A stretch of DNA of 64,000 nucleotides from Aeromonas fluvialis (GCF_000819885.1 NZ_CDBO01000004.1:1-64000), one strand, 5' to 3'; counted from the stretch's first letter, positions 36,549-45,905 are shown. Notes: generated by a model not told the origin, from the sequence alone. Translations and numbers: made by a program.

Positions 36549-36937
36549 GTGGGAACAGATTTTTACCCGAGCCGGACCGAGGATGCAATAAAAATTTCTT
36601 AGATATCAAATGGCTGAATCAGATATCTGGGAGCAGGTTCACAATGCGGCGCGTGCTGTTCGCGTTGCTAGGCCACCCTCATCCACCCGACATTAACCCT
36701 CTCGCACACCCGGCCATTATCCATATCGTGACATTCCCCCATTGCCATGAGGCGTCTCTTTTTCCTGCTTTGCGCTCAAATTTATGGGTGATGCCGATTT
36801 TGGCAGGTTTCCTATGTATCCCCACATCATTGCGGGTGCGCGGCAAGCTGGTAATCATGGGCTGATTGAGGAACAATCGCGCCATCCTGGCGGCTGTATT
36901 GATGATGTTCCGCCCCGATTGAACTGATGGACCCCCT
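36549..36937. other. Intergenic region before the L,D-transpeptidase gene
   Basis: About 390 bases without a supported gene. It must contain the tRNA-Ser promoter (minus) and that of the L,D-transpeptidase gene (plus). I see no clear consensus boxes; an imperfect inverted pair AGATATCA...AGATATCT lies near 36600-36628. Confidence 0.4.
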
Positions 36938-37894
36938 ATGCGATTGCCAAAACTTATGCCCCTCCCCTTGACGCCTGCCCTCTCCCTGCTGCTGGCAGCG
37001 ACTATGCTCTGCGCCGCGCCCACGCATGCCAAGAGCTACCCCCTCCCGCCGACAGAGAGCCGCCTCATCGGTGAGCTGGAAGATTACCTCATCCAGCAGA
37101 ATGAACATCTGGAGCTGGTTGGCAAAAATACCCAAATTGGATTTTTGGCGCTGCTTGAAGCAAATCCCGGTGTCGACCCCTATTTACCCAAGCCGGGCAC
37201 CCGCCTGACGTTGCCCACTCAGATGCTGCTGCCCGATGTGCCTCGCGAGGGGATCGTCATCAACCTGCCCGAGCTGCGCCTCTACTACTTCCCCAAAGGG
37301 AAGAGCGAGGTCATCGTGCTGCCCATCGGGATTGGTGATATCGGCCGCGAGACCCCCGAGATGACCACCACCATCATCGAGAAGAAACCGAACCCGACCT
37401 GGGTACCCGGCCCCATGGTGCGCGAATCCTGGCTGGAGCAAAAAGGGATCACCCTGCCCGCCGTGGTGCCCCCCGGCCCGGAGAACCCCCTCGGCAAATT
37501 CGCCATGCGCCTTGGCTATGGCAAGCGCGATTACCTGATCCACGGCACCAACAAGGATTTTGGCGTTGGCCTGCGGGTGAGCGCAGGCTGCATCCGGCTG
37601 CGGCCTGACGATATCGAGGCCCTGTTCAAGATTGTGCCGATCGGCACGCCGGTGCGGGTCATCAATCAACCGGTCAAGGTCGCCATCGAACCCGATGGCC
37701 GTCGCTGGCTGGAGGTGCACTCTCCCCTGTCCCGTACCGAGGAAGAGTTCGAAAATGGCGCCCCGCTGATGCTATCGCCAGCAATAGAGCGCTTTATCAG
37801 TGCACCTGACGTGATGCAGGATGAGGTGACGGCAGCGCTGGAGAGCAAAAATGGCCTGCCCCTCCCTATCAGCAGTCAACTTGTTAGTGGTTAA
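36938..37894 (+). CDS. L,D-transpeptidase family protein (YkuD domain)
   Basis: The 318-aa periplasmic enzyme carries a signal peptide (about residues 1-31, ending THA), a LysM-like region (about 60-95, GFLALLEANPGVDPYLPKPG) and a YkuD catalytic domain (about 107-245). His202 in HGTNK and the catalytic Cys218 in SAGCIRL are intact. Such ErfK/YbiS/YcfS-type enzymes attach Braun lipoprotein to peptidoglycan or form 3-3 crosslinks. An lpp gene occurs 7 kb away, so anchoring Lpp is a reasonable role, though not proven by position. Confidence 0.9.
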   Translation: MRLPKLMPLPLTPALSLLLAATMLCAAPTHAKSYPLPPTESRLIGELEDYLIQQNEHLELVGKNTQIGFLALLEANPGVDPYLPKPGTRLTLPTQMLLPDVPREGIVINLPELRLYYFPKGKSEVIVLPIGIGDIGRETPEMTTTIIEKKPNPTWVPGPMVRESWLEQKGITLPAVVPPGPENPLGKFAMRLGYGKRDYLIHGTNKDFGVGLRVSAGCIRLRPDDIEALFKIVPIGTPVRVINQPVKVAIEPDGRRWLEVHSPLSRTEEEFENGAPLMLSPAIERFISAPDVMQDEVTAALESKNGLPLPISSQLVSG

Positions 37895-37927
37895 GTCACC
37901 AGAGTTAAACCCGGGTCACCTTAATTC

Positions 37928-38914
37928 ATGAAATACCTCCTCCTCGCACTCCTGTTGACCTGCCACTCCTTGTGGGCAAAAGATATCCTCTGGATGAACA
38001 ATGGCGATCGTCTGACCGGCACCATCGAAGAGATTGACGATGAGTCGGTACGTATCGCCCTGCCCTATAGTGGTGCCGTCACCGTCAAGCGGGAGGCCAT
38101 CAAACGCTGGCGTATCGATAAACAGGACAAACCCAAAGCGACGGCAAAAGGGGGACTCAAGCTGTTTGAGGATGACAAGGATGAACGCAACGCCTGGCTC
38201 TGGAGCGGCAGCGGCGATCTCAACGTCAAACTCAAACGGAATGACAAACAGACCAACAACGTCAACTTCAAGGGCAATACCGAGGTGGCCAATCTGGACT
38301 GGCGTTACAGCCTCTCCAGTGAATACTCATACGAAACTTCAGATGGTGACACCGATAACCACGACTACAAGCTAAATCCGACCATTGACTATTTTTTCAA
38401 TCAGCAGTGGTTTGTGCGCAGCTCGCTCAATGGCGAATATGACATGCTGGAGAGCAACTACCTCAGCCTCGACTTTGGTACCGGCCCGGGTTACCGCTTC
38501 TGGAACGAGAAGCGCCGTCGGCTGGAGTTCGTGGCGCAAGGAGGTCTGCGCAAAACGTACTTCAGGGAAGAGAGCGGAATTGGGTTGTTCTTCAAAGGCA
38601 ACCGGATCATCGACTATCCCTTTGCCAGCATGAACTGGGATTATCGCCAACCCATCCCGATATGGCGGGAAAAACTGGAGCTGTTCAGTCAGGGGCGCTA
38701 TCTGGTCTATCTGGATCAACCCTCCCCCTATATCACTCTGAATCGAGATGTGACCGGCAGCGTGGGCCTGCGCTATTACTTCAACGATCACCTACGCCTC
38801 TCTTGGTCGAGCGAGATGGAGTGGGAAGATGGCGAAGTGCATTTCGCCGGCCACAAGCAAAAATATAAAGAGACCGAATTCAGACACCTGCTCAATCTGG
38901 GCGCCAGTTTCTGA
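37928..38914 (+). CDS. DUF481 outer-membrane beta-barrel-like protein
   Basis: The 328-aa exported protein (signal peptide about 1-17, LLLTCHSLWA) belongs to the DUF481/YdiY group. Residues 20-65 form a small N-terminal domain with DILWMNNGDRLTGTIEEID. The rest alternates polar and aromatic residues in many short strands and ends in GASF with a terminal aromatic, as expected of an outer-membrane beta barrel. Function is unknown; relatives are induced by salt or acid in some bacteria. It follows the L,D-transpeptidase gene by 33 bases, so co-transcription is likely. Confidence 0.8.
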   Translation: MKYLLLALLLTCHSLWAKDILWMNNGDRLTGTIEEIDDESVRIALPYSGAVTVKREAIKRWRIDKQDKPKATAKGGLKLFEDDKDERNAWLWSGSGDLNVKLKRNDKQTNNVNFKGNTEVANLDWRYSLSSEYSYETSDGDTDNHDYKLNPTIDYFFNQQWFVRSSLNGEYDMLESNYLSLDFGTGPGYRFWNEKRRRLEFVAQGGLRKTYFREESGIGLFFKGNRIIDYPFASMNWDYRQPIPIWREKLELFSQGRYLVYLDQPSPYITLNRDVTGSVGLRYYFNDHLRLSWSSEMEWEDGEVHFAGHKQKYKETEFRHLLNLGASF

Positions 38915-39023
38915 ATCAACCGAAAACAGCAAGAGGAGCCAACGTGGCTCCTCTTGCTGTTTCAGCCATCCTGCCATGGCCCCTCAAGATGACGGGACAA
39001 CAGATGGGATACCGGCAATGCGG

Positions 39024-40439
39024 TCAGATCAGCCCCCAGGCGGCAATCTGGTAGATCCACACCATCGCCAGCAGGGTACCGACCAACCCCATGATGACGC
39101 CGATGCGCACCATCTGGCGGCTCTCCACCAGACCGGTGGCGTGGGCCAGCGCATTGGGCGGGGTACTGATGGGCAGCGACATCCCGAGCGAGACCGACAT
39201 GGTGACCGCCAGGATCAGGGTGTGACTGCCTCCCCACTCGGCCAGCTCCGGCATGCTGACCGCCAGCGCCGCCACCAGTGGCAGCAGCAGATTCGCCGTC
39301 GCGGTATTGGACATAAAGTTAGCCATCAGCACCGCCAGCAGACAGGCCCCGACCAGCACCGCCAGCGTGGAGTACTCGTGGAACGGAATATGGGTGATGA
39401 GCCGCTCGGCCAGCCCGGAGTCCTCCAGCGCCAGCCCCAGCGCAATACCGCCCGACACCAGCCAGAGCACATCGAGGGAAATCTTGTGCAGATCGTCCTT
39501 GGTGATGATGCCGGTGGTCAGGAACACCGCCACCGGGATCATGGCGACCACGTAGGAGCTCATGCCGTGCAGATCCCCCAGTAGCCAGAGCACTATGGTG
39601 GTGATAAAGGTGAGATAGACCACCCAGGCACGGGGGGTCTGCATAAAGCGCCCCTCAATCTTGAGATCCATCCGCTTGAGAGTACTCGGGAAAAAGCGCC
39701 CCAGCAGAAACCAGCCCAGCAGCAATAGCATCATCACAAAGGGCACCGCAAATCCCATCCACTGACCGAACGAAATGGCATGTTCACCGGTCAGGTATTT
39801 GAGCGCCACCGCGTTGGGCGGGGTGCCAATGGGAGTGCCGATCCCGCCGAGGTTGGCCGCCAGCGGAATGGCCAGCACAAAGCCGATTTTGGCCGGGTCC
39901 TTGTCAGGAAAGGCTGCCAGCACCGGGCTGAGGATGGCCAGCATCATGGCCGTGGTGGCGGTATTGCTCATGAACATGGAGAAGGTGGCGGTGATCAACA
40001 TCAACCCCAGCATGACGATCCGGGGGTCCTGACCGAACGGGCGCAGCAGCACCCGCGCCAAATTGACGTCCAGATGGTATTTGGTCGCCGCAATAGCGAG
40101 GAAAAAACCGCCGAGAAACAGCATGATGACCGGTGAAGCAAAGGTCGCCATCACTTCGGTCGACGTGAGCAGCGAACCAAACCCGGGCTCGCTCTTGCCT
40201 GCCGTCATGAACCAGAGCCCCTTGTCGGAGAGCAGCAGCAGCTCCAGCACGATGATCAGCACCGAGGTGGCAAAGATGGGGATGGGCTCCAGGATCCAGC
40301 AGAGAGCGGCCAGCACGAAAATGGCCACGACCCGCTGTTCGATGACGGTGATCCCCTCCAGCGGGATCCAGTGGGTCGGGATCAGCAGGATGGCGAGGCT
40401 CAGCAGGAGTGGCAGAATAATCTTATGGTTGATGGGCAC
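39024..40439 (-). CDS. SLC13/DASS-family anion transporter
   Basis: The 471-aa inner-membrane protein has about eleven to twelve helices. It has the paired DASS signatures SNTATTAMMLAIL in the first half and MSNTATANLLLPL in the second, plus IGTPIGTPPNAVAL and LPISTPPNALAHAT, the Ser-Asn-Thr and Thr-Pro-Pro-Asn substrate sites. Substrates are probably di- or tricarboxylates with sodium, or sulfate; these cannot be separated here. A GTG start at 40439 preceded by GGAGACA gives the usual length; the open frame runs 18 codons further upstream. Confidence 0.87.
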   Translation of the reverse strand: MPINHKIILPLLLSLAILLIPTHWIPLEGITVIEQRVVAIFVLAALCWILEPIPIFATSVLIIVLELLLLSDKGLWFMTAGKSEPGFGSLLTSTEVMATFASPVIMLFLGGFFLAIAATKYHLDVNLARVLLRPFGQDPRIVMLGLMLITATFSMFMSNTATTAMMLAILSPVLAAFPDKDPAKIGFVLAIPLAANLGGIGTPIGTPPNAVALKYLTGEHAISFGQWMGFAVPFVMMLLLLGWFLLGRFFPSTLKRMDLKIEGRFMQTPRAWVVYLTFITTIVLWLLGDLHGMSSYVVAMIPVAVFLTTGIITKDDLHKISLDVLWLVSGGIALGLALEDSGLAERLITHIPFHEYSTLAVLVGACLLAVLMANFMSNTATANLLLPLVAALAVSMPELAEWGGSHTLILAVTMSVSLGMSLPISTPPNALAHATGLVESRQMVRIGVIMGLVGTLLAMVWIYQIAAWGLI

Positions 40440-40617
40440 TATTGTCTCCAGGATCGGGAGTAAGAAGCCAATAGTGGCATAGCATACTATCACCCCACTC
40501 GGCTAACTCGCCAAAATGAGAGCTGGCTAACTGCATGGCCCACCGTTTTGTGAGTCATATCAAGCTGGGGCCAGCGCGCCATGGCTAATGCCTCACCGCG
40601 GGTAACAAACAGACAAA

Positions 40618-40665
40618 AAAACGGGCCCGCTGTTCGTTGCACACAACAGCGGGCCCGTTTCACTA
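40618..40665 (-). terminator. Terminator of the MaoC gene
   Basis: A long stem, ACGGGCCCGCTGTT with AACAGCGGGCCCGT, has a T run on the minus strand (seven A at 40614-40620 on the plus strand). It lies 20 bases after the MaoC-family stop. Confidence 0.88.
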
Positions 40666-40684
40666 TTCATGCCGATAAGGGGGC

Positions 40685-41410
40685 TCAGAAGTAGATGCGG
40701 GTCACCGATTCGATCACGCAACCCGGGCGGCGGATCCCTTCGATCTCCACCTTGATCTCTTTGAGCAACTCCAGCCCACCCTTGATGGGGGTAACCCGGG
40801 CCAGCTTGGTGCGAGCGCGGATGTTGCTATCCACCTTGATCGGGTACGGGAAGCGCACCTGATCCAGCCCGAAGTTCACCACCATGCGGGCGGTCGGGAA
40901 TTCGGGGGTGGCCTCATCGACCGAGCCGGTCAACTGCGGCAGCAGCGCCAGGGTCAGGAAACCATGGGCTATGGTGGTCTTGAAGGGCGACTCGGCGGCC
41001 GCGCGCTCAGGATTGGTGTGGATCCACTGGAGATCGCCGGTCACGGCAGCAAACTGATCAATCATCTGCTGGCTGATGTGCAGCCACTCGCCGACATGGG
41101 TCTCTTCACCGATGCGGGCCTGCAGGGTGGCATAGAGCGCGGCCGCCTCAGCCCCCAGCTCAACAGCGGGTTCCTGAGCCACGGCAGGCTGACCGTTGGC
41201 TACGTGTGCCACGGTGGCTGCATCCTGTTGCTGCTCGCTCTGGGACTCGGCTTGCAAGTCCAGCACACGCCCCAGCAAAGGATGAAGATGTGCCTTTTGC
41301 TGAAACTCACGCCAGTAGTCGCGGATCGCCGGAGAGAGCCAATCCTTGAGCTCAAAGGGGTGCTGCGCCAGAATTTCGCGCTTGCGCTTCAGAAAATCGA
41401 CAACTTTCAT
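40685..41410 (-). CDS. MaoC-family (R)-hydratase/dehydratase-like protein
   Basis: The 241-aa protein has an N-terminal helical extension (about residues 1-100, Q- and A-rich in the middle) and a C-terminal MaoC hot-dog domain. The hydratase motif occurs as FAAVTGDLQWIHTNPERA, with the catalytic Asp and His, followed by TIAHGFLTLALLPQL. It would hydrate trans-2-enoyl thioesters, for fatty-acid or polyhydroxyalkanoate metabolism. No pha genes are nearby. It is flanked by its own terminator and a divergent gap. Confidence 0.87.
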   Translation of the reverse strand: MKVVDFLKRKREILAQHPFELKDWLSPAIRDYWREFQQKAHLHPLLGRVLDLQAESQSEQQQDAATVAHVANGQPAVAQEPAVELGAEAAALYATLQARIGEETHVGEWLHISQQMIDQFAAVTGDLQWIHTNPERAAAESPFKTTIAHGFLTLALLPQLTGSVDEATPEFPTARMVVNFGLDQVRFPYPIKVDSNIRARTKLARVTPIKGGLELLKEIKVEIEGIRRPGCVIESVTRIYF

Positions 41411-41615
41411 CTACCGATCCCTATTTGATTCAATGCCTGTAAAGAGGTCTAACCAGTCCTATTTTATTAAAGTTTCAGCTGTAAGTGCAAAAAAATCTCG
41501 GCGTACACTTGTACCAAGGCGGAAGTAACTACTTACACTATGTAAACTAGCACGATCTGCCAATGAGGAAATCGATTGCCAGAGATGCGGCCAGCAGGGG
41601 AAATTGATCAGGGTC

Positions 41616-41646
41616 ATCATGAAAAAAGGCCCTTATCGGGCCCTGT
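41616..41646 (-). terminator. Terminator of rlmF
   Basis: GGGCCCGATAAGGGCC forms a short G+C stem on the minus strand and is followed by six T. It lies just after the rlmF stop. Confidence 0.75.
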
Positions 41647-41654
41647 GGGGAGGT

Positions 41655-42626
41655 TTAGCATGCGCTCGGCCAGCCGTTACGCAATCCCTCTTCATCCAGA
41701 AAGGACCAGGCGAGGATCCGGCTCACCTTGTTGCCCTGCGCCATATCGATCACCCGAACCTGACGTACCCCCACCCGGCTTAGCGCCTTTTTTGCCCCCG
41801 GCAGGTTCTCTTTTTTCGACACCAGCGAGCTGAACCAGAGGCACTGGCTGGCGAATTCCTTGCTCTGGGCAATCATGTTGGCCAGAAACGCCGCCTCACC
41901 CCCTTCGCACCACAGCTCGGCCTGCTGGCCACCAAAATTGAGTACCGGCTTACCCTTGACCTCTTTACCTAAATTGCGCAGCTTGCGCTCCGTCCCCTTG
42001 CTCGCCTCTTCCAGCGACCCATGGAACGGCGGATTGCACAGCGTCAGCGCAAAGCGCTCCTTAGGCCCAATGATGCCGCGAAACACATGATGGGGATTGC
42101 CCTGCAGGCGGCACTCGATCTGATTGCCGAGCCCGTTGCTCTTGGCCAGCAGGGTGGCCGCCTTGACCGAGACCGGATCAATATCTGATCCCACAAAACG
42201 CCAGCCATATTCGCGGGCCCCCAGCAGCGGATAGATGCAGTTTGCCCCCATCCCGATATCCAGCACCCTCACCCCCTTGCCGGTAGGGACCTGGCCTGCG
42301 CTCTCGGCCAGCAGGTCGGCCGCCCGGTGCAGGTAGTCCACCCGCCCAGGGATGGGAGGACAGAGGTAACCTGCGGGCAAGTCCCAGTGGGTAATCCCGT
42401 AGTGATGAGCCAGCAAGGCGCGATTGAGCGTCTTCACCGCCTCTGGATCGGCAAAATCGATGGTGCAGGAGCCATAGTCATTGATAAAGACGTGGTCGGC
42501 CAACTCGGGAGTTCGCAGGCAGAGCGCCTCAAAATCGTAACCCGCCTGATGGCGATTACGGGAGTGAAGTCCGGACTTGCGGTCGCCCGACGTGGGGCCA
42601 CCGGCTGATGAGATACGGGGTTTCAT
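41655..42626 (-). CDS. rlmF: 23S rRNA (adenine(1618)-N(6))-methyltransferase
   Basis: The 323-aa enzyme adds a methyl group to A1618 of 23S rRNA. It shows the RlmF start [16 protein letters not shown], a SAM-binding [15 protein letters not shown] and the N6-adenine methyltransferase motif NPPF in [14 protein letters not shown]. Length agrees with E. coli RlmF (about 308) plus a short N-terminal extension. It has its own terminator. Confidence 0.94.
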   Translation of the reverse strand: MKPRISSAGGPTSGDRKSGLHSRNRHQAGYDFEALCLRTPELADHVFINDYGSCTIDFADPEAVKTLNRALLAHHYGITHWDLPAGYLCPPIPGRVDYLHRAADLLAESAGQVPTGKGVRVLDIGMGANCIYPLLGAREYGWRFVGSDIDPVSVKAATLLAKSNGLGNQIECRLQGNPHHVFRGIIGPKERFALTLCNPPFHGSLEEASKGTERKLRNLGKEVKGKPVLNFGGQQAELWCEGGEAAFLANMIAQSKEFASQCLWFSSLVSKKENLPGAKKALSRVGVRQVRVIDMAQGNKVSRILAWSFLDEEGLRNGWPSAC

Positions 42627-42689
42627 GCTGAGCCTGCCGAAGAAAACGGGCCCACACTATAGTGATTTGACTCGGGAAAGTCTAAACGA

Positions 42690-42722
42690 CGGCAATAAAA
42701 AACCGGGCTATCGGGCCCGGTT
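42690..42722 (-). terminator. Terminator of the NlpC/P60 gene
   Basis: AACCGGGCCCGATAGCCCGGTT on the minus strand forms a hairpin followed by six T. It lies about 50 bases after the stop. Confidence 0.82.
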
Positions 42723-42774
42723 CAAGTGAGGTTGGAAAAACAGTCCGTACTGCGAGCCGTTTGTCCAGCCTGAC

Positions 42775-43275
42775 TCAGATATCGATCCGGCGTGCCTGCC
42801 AGAACTTGTTGCGCCAGTACACATTGTTGAGTTTTGAGCGCGTCACCCCGGCCCGGGTGGAGGCGTGGATGAATTCACCATTGCCCACATAGATGCCGAC
42901 ATGATTGAGGCGACGATTGATTTTGAAGAAGACCAGATCCCCTTCAACCAGATCCTGCTTGGAAATACGGGTGCCTTCATGGACCTGGGAACGGGTATCA
43001 CGGGGAAGTTCGATACCGACGGCGTTGCGGAACACTTCTCGGGCAAAGGCTGAACAATCGATACCACGTTCAGTGGTGCCACCAAAGCGATAAGGGGTAC
43101 CGCGCCACTCTTTATATACAGTCAGGATTTCGTTTATGTCTGGGGTCTGTGAAGCTTCCGGTTCAATCACAGGTTCCATCATGGACACTTCGATCTTGCT
43201 CGCGACCTCGGGCTGGGGAGCCGAAGCACAACCCACCATTCCGAGCGCGACCAGTACTAGCATCAGGTAGCGCAA
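42775..43275 (-). CDS. NlpC/P60 family lipoprotein (MepS/NlpC-like)
   Basis: The 166-aa lipoprotein has a lipobox ending in Cys16 (LGMVGC), a linker rich in Pro and Glu, then an NlpC/P60 peptidase domain (about 48-165). The catalytic Cys74 lies in GIDCSAF, and the histidine in LNHVGIYVG is present. MepS-type enzymes cut peptidoglycan crosslinks during growth; NlpC-type relatives have unknown targets. The residue after Cys16 is Ala, so the outer membrane is the likely destination. Confidence 0.9.
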   Translation of the reverse strand: MRYLMLVLVALGMVGCASAPQPEVASKIEVSMMEPVIEPEASQTPDINEILTVYKEWRGTPYRFGGTTERGIDCSAFAREVFRNAVGIELPRDTRSQVHEGTRISKQDLVEGDLVFFKINRRLNHVGIYVGNGEFIHASTRAGVTRSKLNNVYWRNKFWQARRIDI

Positions 43276-43538
43276 TCCTTTATCCCCGCAAAAATAGAAA
43301 TCTTGTTAAAATACGGCCCCGAAAGGCAATTGATAAGGCAACAGCACCCGACTATATCCAAGAATTCTATCGAGGCAAGTGAAAATCCCTGTAAAGCTCA
43401 CATTTTTGCAAGGAAATTCACGGTTTTTCATCATTAATGTGATCACGGCCAAACAACATACAATCATGAAACTGGCTGCTCAGCGCCAAGAAAAGTGCCA
43501 TTTATCCCTGCTTCACCACTCTTTTAAAGTGAAATAAT

Positions 43539-44261
43539 ATGATCGCCACTGATCTTTTTCTGTTAAACACTGCCGACGTTGCCTCGCAATCACTTATCGG
43601 GCTTCCTGACCTCCTTTCGGTAGATGAGCGCCAAAAATGGCAGCAAATGAGCCATGATGTTCGCCGTCAATCCTATCTGCTGAGCCGCGCCTTACTGCGC
43701 CAGCTACTGGCACAAAAGTTGGGCACATCGCCGGTCAAGCTGGCATTTTGCCAGGGAGAGCATGGCAAACCGCAACTGCAAGATGAACGATGGCACTTCA
43801 ATCTGAGCCACAGTGGATCCTGGTTGGTGTTGGCGCTCTGCCCGCAGGGGCCAGTTGGGGTCGATATCGAGCTGGGCAAACGACGCCATAATATCCTCCC
43901 TCTGGCTCGCCGCTTTTATGCACAGAGTGAATATGAGTGGCTCTGCGCGCTGCCCGCTCAAGAGCAGGAGATCGCCTTCTACCGATTCTGGTCGCGCAAA
44001 GAGGCGGTGCTGAAAGCTCACGGTGGGGGCATCGCTGCGGGGCTGGAGAAGGTAAGGTTTATCCCGGATGAAGGATGGCGACTCGACAACCGGCTCGATG
44101 ACACCCCTTATCAGGTACAGGATTGGCCCTTGGCCGGGGGCTGGCTCAGCCTTGCCGCCGCAACAACGCCAGTGAACCTTTACCGACTGGATGAGCGCTT
44201 GAATTGCCACGCCATCAACCCCATGTTACTCCACACCCTTGCTGAAGAGTCCAACCCATGA
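43539..44261 (+). CDS. 4'-phosphopantetheinyl transferase, Sfp type
   Basis: The 240-aa enzyme attaches phosphopantetheine from CoA to a carrier-protein serine. The signatures RQSYLLSRALLR, HFNLSHSGSWLVLA, GVDIELGKRR and FWSRKEAVLKAHGGG are all present, including the Mg-binding Asp and Glu residues. No NRPS or PKS genes lie nearby. It overlaps cnoX by ATGA, so the two are translationally coupled. The carrier-protein target is unknown. Confidence 0.9.
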   Translation: MIATDLFLLNTADVASQSLIGLPDLLSVDERQKWQQMSHDVRRQSYLLSRALLRQLLAQKLGTSPVKLAFCQGEHGKPQLQDERWHFNLSHSGSWLVLALCPQGPVGVDIELGKRRHNILPLARRFYAQSEYEWLCALPAQEQEIAFYRFWSRKEAVLKAHGGGIAAGLEKVRFIPDEGWRLDNRLDDTPYQVQDWPLAGGWLSLAAATTPVNLYRLDERLNCHAINPMLLHTLAEESNP

Positions 44262-45106
44262 TCGTCGACATTACTCCCCAGAACTTTCACGCTGAACTTA
44301 TCGATGCGTCCATGAAGAAGCCGGTCGTCATCTATTTCCATGCTCCGCAAATGCCGGAGTGTCAGGGGATGACACCGTTGATCGAGTCTCTGGTTGGGCC
44401 TGCCAACGAGCAGGTCACCTTGGCCAAGGTGGATATGAACGATCCCCAACTGCAACCGTTGGCCAGCCAGCTCGGCCTGCGCGCCCTGCCTGCTCTGGTG
44501 CTGTTCCATCAGGGACGCCCTGATGAACAGGGGATCCTCGAAGGGCCGCAGGATGAAGCCACCCTGCGCCACTACTTCGCCGCCTTCGCCCCCAAGGAGG
44601 AGGAAGAGCTGTTGGCCAAAGGACAGCAAGCGCTGGCTGACGAGCAGCCCAGCGTTGGTTACGCCCATCTGACCAAGGCACATCAGCTGGCCCCTGAACG
44701 TCACGATATCAGCCTCTGGCTCATTCAGGCGGCGCTCGACCTCAATCTGCTGGAAGAAGCGCAGGAGCGGCTCGGCACCATCCCCATGGTGGCGCAAGAT
44801 GGTCACTTCCATACCCTGAGCTCACGACTCGCCCTGGCGCTGCAAGCAGCGGACAGCCCCGAGCTGCGCGCACTGGAAGCTCGTCATGCAGAACAGCCTG
44901 ATGATTTTGTCCTGACTCAGGAGCTGGCGGTGCAATACAACCAGGCAGGCCGTCAGGAAGAGGCGCTGGGGCTGCTGCTGGAGATCCTCAAGCGGGACTT
45001 GGCCTTCGGCGATGCCAGAAAGACCTATCTCGATATTCTGGCGACCATGGGCAGCACACCGGCGGCACAGAGCTACCGTCGCAAACTCTACAGCCTGCTC
45101 TACTGA
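44258..45106 (+). CDS. cnoX: Chaperedoxin CnoX (YbbN family)
   Basis: The 282-aa protein joins an N-terminal thioredoxin-like domain (about 1-105) to TPR-like C-terminal repeats (about 115-282) and ends in YRRKLYSLLY as in E. coli CnoX. CnoX holds oxidatively unfolded proteins and hands them to GroEL and DnaK. The active-site position reads APQMPEC, keeping only the second cysteine, so it cannot act as a normal thioredoxin; this agrees with the family. It is coupled to the phosphopantetheinyl transferase gene. Confidence 0.88.
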   Translation: MIVDITPQNFHAELIDASMKKPVVIYFHAPQMPECQGMTPLIESLVGPANEQVTLAKVDMNDPQLQPLASQLGLRALPALVLFHQGRPDEQGILEGPQDEATLRHYFAAFAPKEEEELLAKGQQALADEQPSVGYAHLTKAHQLAPERHDISLWLIQAALDLNLLEEAQERLGTIPMVAQDGHFHTLSSRLALALQAADSPELRALEARHAEQPDDFVLTQELAVQYNQAGRQEEALGLLLEILKRDLAFGDARKTYLDILATMGSTPAAQSYRRKLYSLLY

Positions 45107-45216
45107 TCGGGATCGAACTGGCTGGTAATGATGGGGGAGTGCCGGGAAACCGGCATGACCTCATGGGTAAAGGTCAAAAGAGTGAAGTGCGAGCGGGAAG
45201 ATGGTGATTTTCAGGC

Positions 45217-45250
45217 AAAAAAAAATGGCGCATAACTGCGCCATTTTTTT
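45217..45250 (-). terminator. Terminator of lpp
   Basis: ATGGCGCA pairs with TGCGCCAT around TAAC, with T runs on either strand. It lies eight bases after the lpp stop and probably stops both lpp and any transcript from cnoX. Confidence 0.88.
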
Positions 45251-45258
45251 CGCATGGA

Positions 45259-45501
45259 TTACTTCTTGTAGGAAGTAGCCATGTTGTCGATGCGCTGGTT
45301 AGCACGCATAGCTTCTTGCTTGGCTTCGGCAACATCAGCAGCGATTTTGGACTGATCAGCACGAACTGCGCTAACATCTTGAGCCAGCTGGTCAACTTTG
45401 TTAGACAGATTCTGAACGGAAGTTTCCAGTTCGCTGGTGTTTGCACAACCGCCCAGCAGAGCGGACAGACCAACAACACCTACCAACAACAATTTTTTCA
45501 T
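45259..45501 (-). CDS. lpp: Major outer-membrane (Braun) lipoprotein
   Basis: The 80-aa precursor has a signal peptide with the lipobox LLGGC (Cys19). The mature part is a heptad coiled coil of about 60 residues and ends in lysine, the residue joined to peptidoglycan by L,D-transpeptidases. Sequence and size match Lpp. An -10-like CATAAT occurs at 45552-45547 and GGAGC precedes the ATG. It was probably an abundant transcript. The L,D-transpeptidase at 36938 is a candidate partner. Confidence 0.96.
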   Translation of the reverse strand: MKKLLLVGVVGLSALLGGCANTSELETSVQNLSNKVDQLAQDVSAVRADQSKIAADVAEAKQEAMRANQRIDNMATSYKK

Positions 45502-45546
45502 TTTTAAAGCTCCCTTGAACTCGCCAGACGTTTAGCAAGCGGCGTG

Positions 45547-45552
45547 ATTATG
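45547..45552 (-). promoter_or_regulatory. Possible lpp -10 box
   Basis: CATAAT on the minus strand lies about 45 bases before the lpp start, a fitting distance for a strong constitutive promoter with a short leader. No good -35 hexamer is seen at 17 bp. Confidence 0.4.
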
Positions 45553-45725
45553 GCACAAAAAAATCCTACTTTGCATAGCCCCCACCACAGATAAATGCAT
45601 TAAAACCCTCATTTTTTTCGAACGAACACTTTTTGTACGGTTTCGTCTAAGAAATGAGTGCCACATGATGGGGACACAGACAAAGGTTAACCAAATTTTT
45701 GCCTTAATACAATTTCGTATGAAGC

Positions 45726-45830
45726 TCAGGCAGTACGTTCTGACAACAACTGACGATATTGCACCAGATCCTCGATGGTCAGCACCGGCATCCGGTGCTT
45801 GCGACCGAATGCCACCAGGTCCGGCAGACA
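45726..45830 (-). pseudogene. ribB: ribB 3'-end remnant
   Basis: The last 34 codons read [20 protein letters not shown] and then [13 protein letters not shown], matching the C-terminus of 3,4-dihydroxy-2-butanone 4-phosphate synthase. The rest of the gene, including the active site, is missing. Directly upstream, with no gap, lies half an FMN riboswitch. An open frame continues upstream through the riboswitch, but that sequence is not protein-like. Confidence 0.82.
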
Positions 45831-45905
45831 GGTCGGGCGCTCGCGGGCTCCCCGAGTCAATCGGGATACCGCGGTGGGAAATTGCACCCCGCCCTGAGAA
45901 TAAGC
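45831..45905 (-). promoter_or_regulatory. Truncated FMN riboswitch (RFN element)
   Basis: On the minus strand the sequence reads TTATTCTCAGGGCGGGGTGC, AATTTCCCACCGCGGTA and, after a variable hairpin, GAGCCCGCGAGCGCC. These are the conserved 5' and central parts of the RFN element that senses FMN upstream of ribB. The 3' half with its GGTCAGCAGAT and CCGACGGT-like blocks is absent, replaced by the ribB tail. It cannot form a complete aptamer. Confidence 0.82.

Noticed and set aside
45831-45905. Riboswitch as a functional regulator of lpp
   Set aside because: Half the aptamer is missing and the lpp promoter-like box lies downstream of it, so control of lpp by FMN is unlikely.
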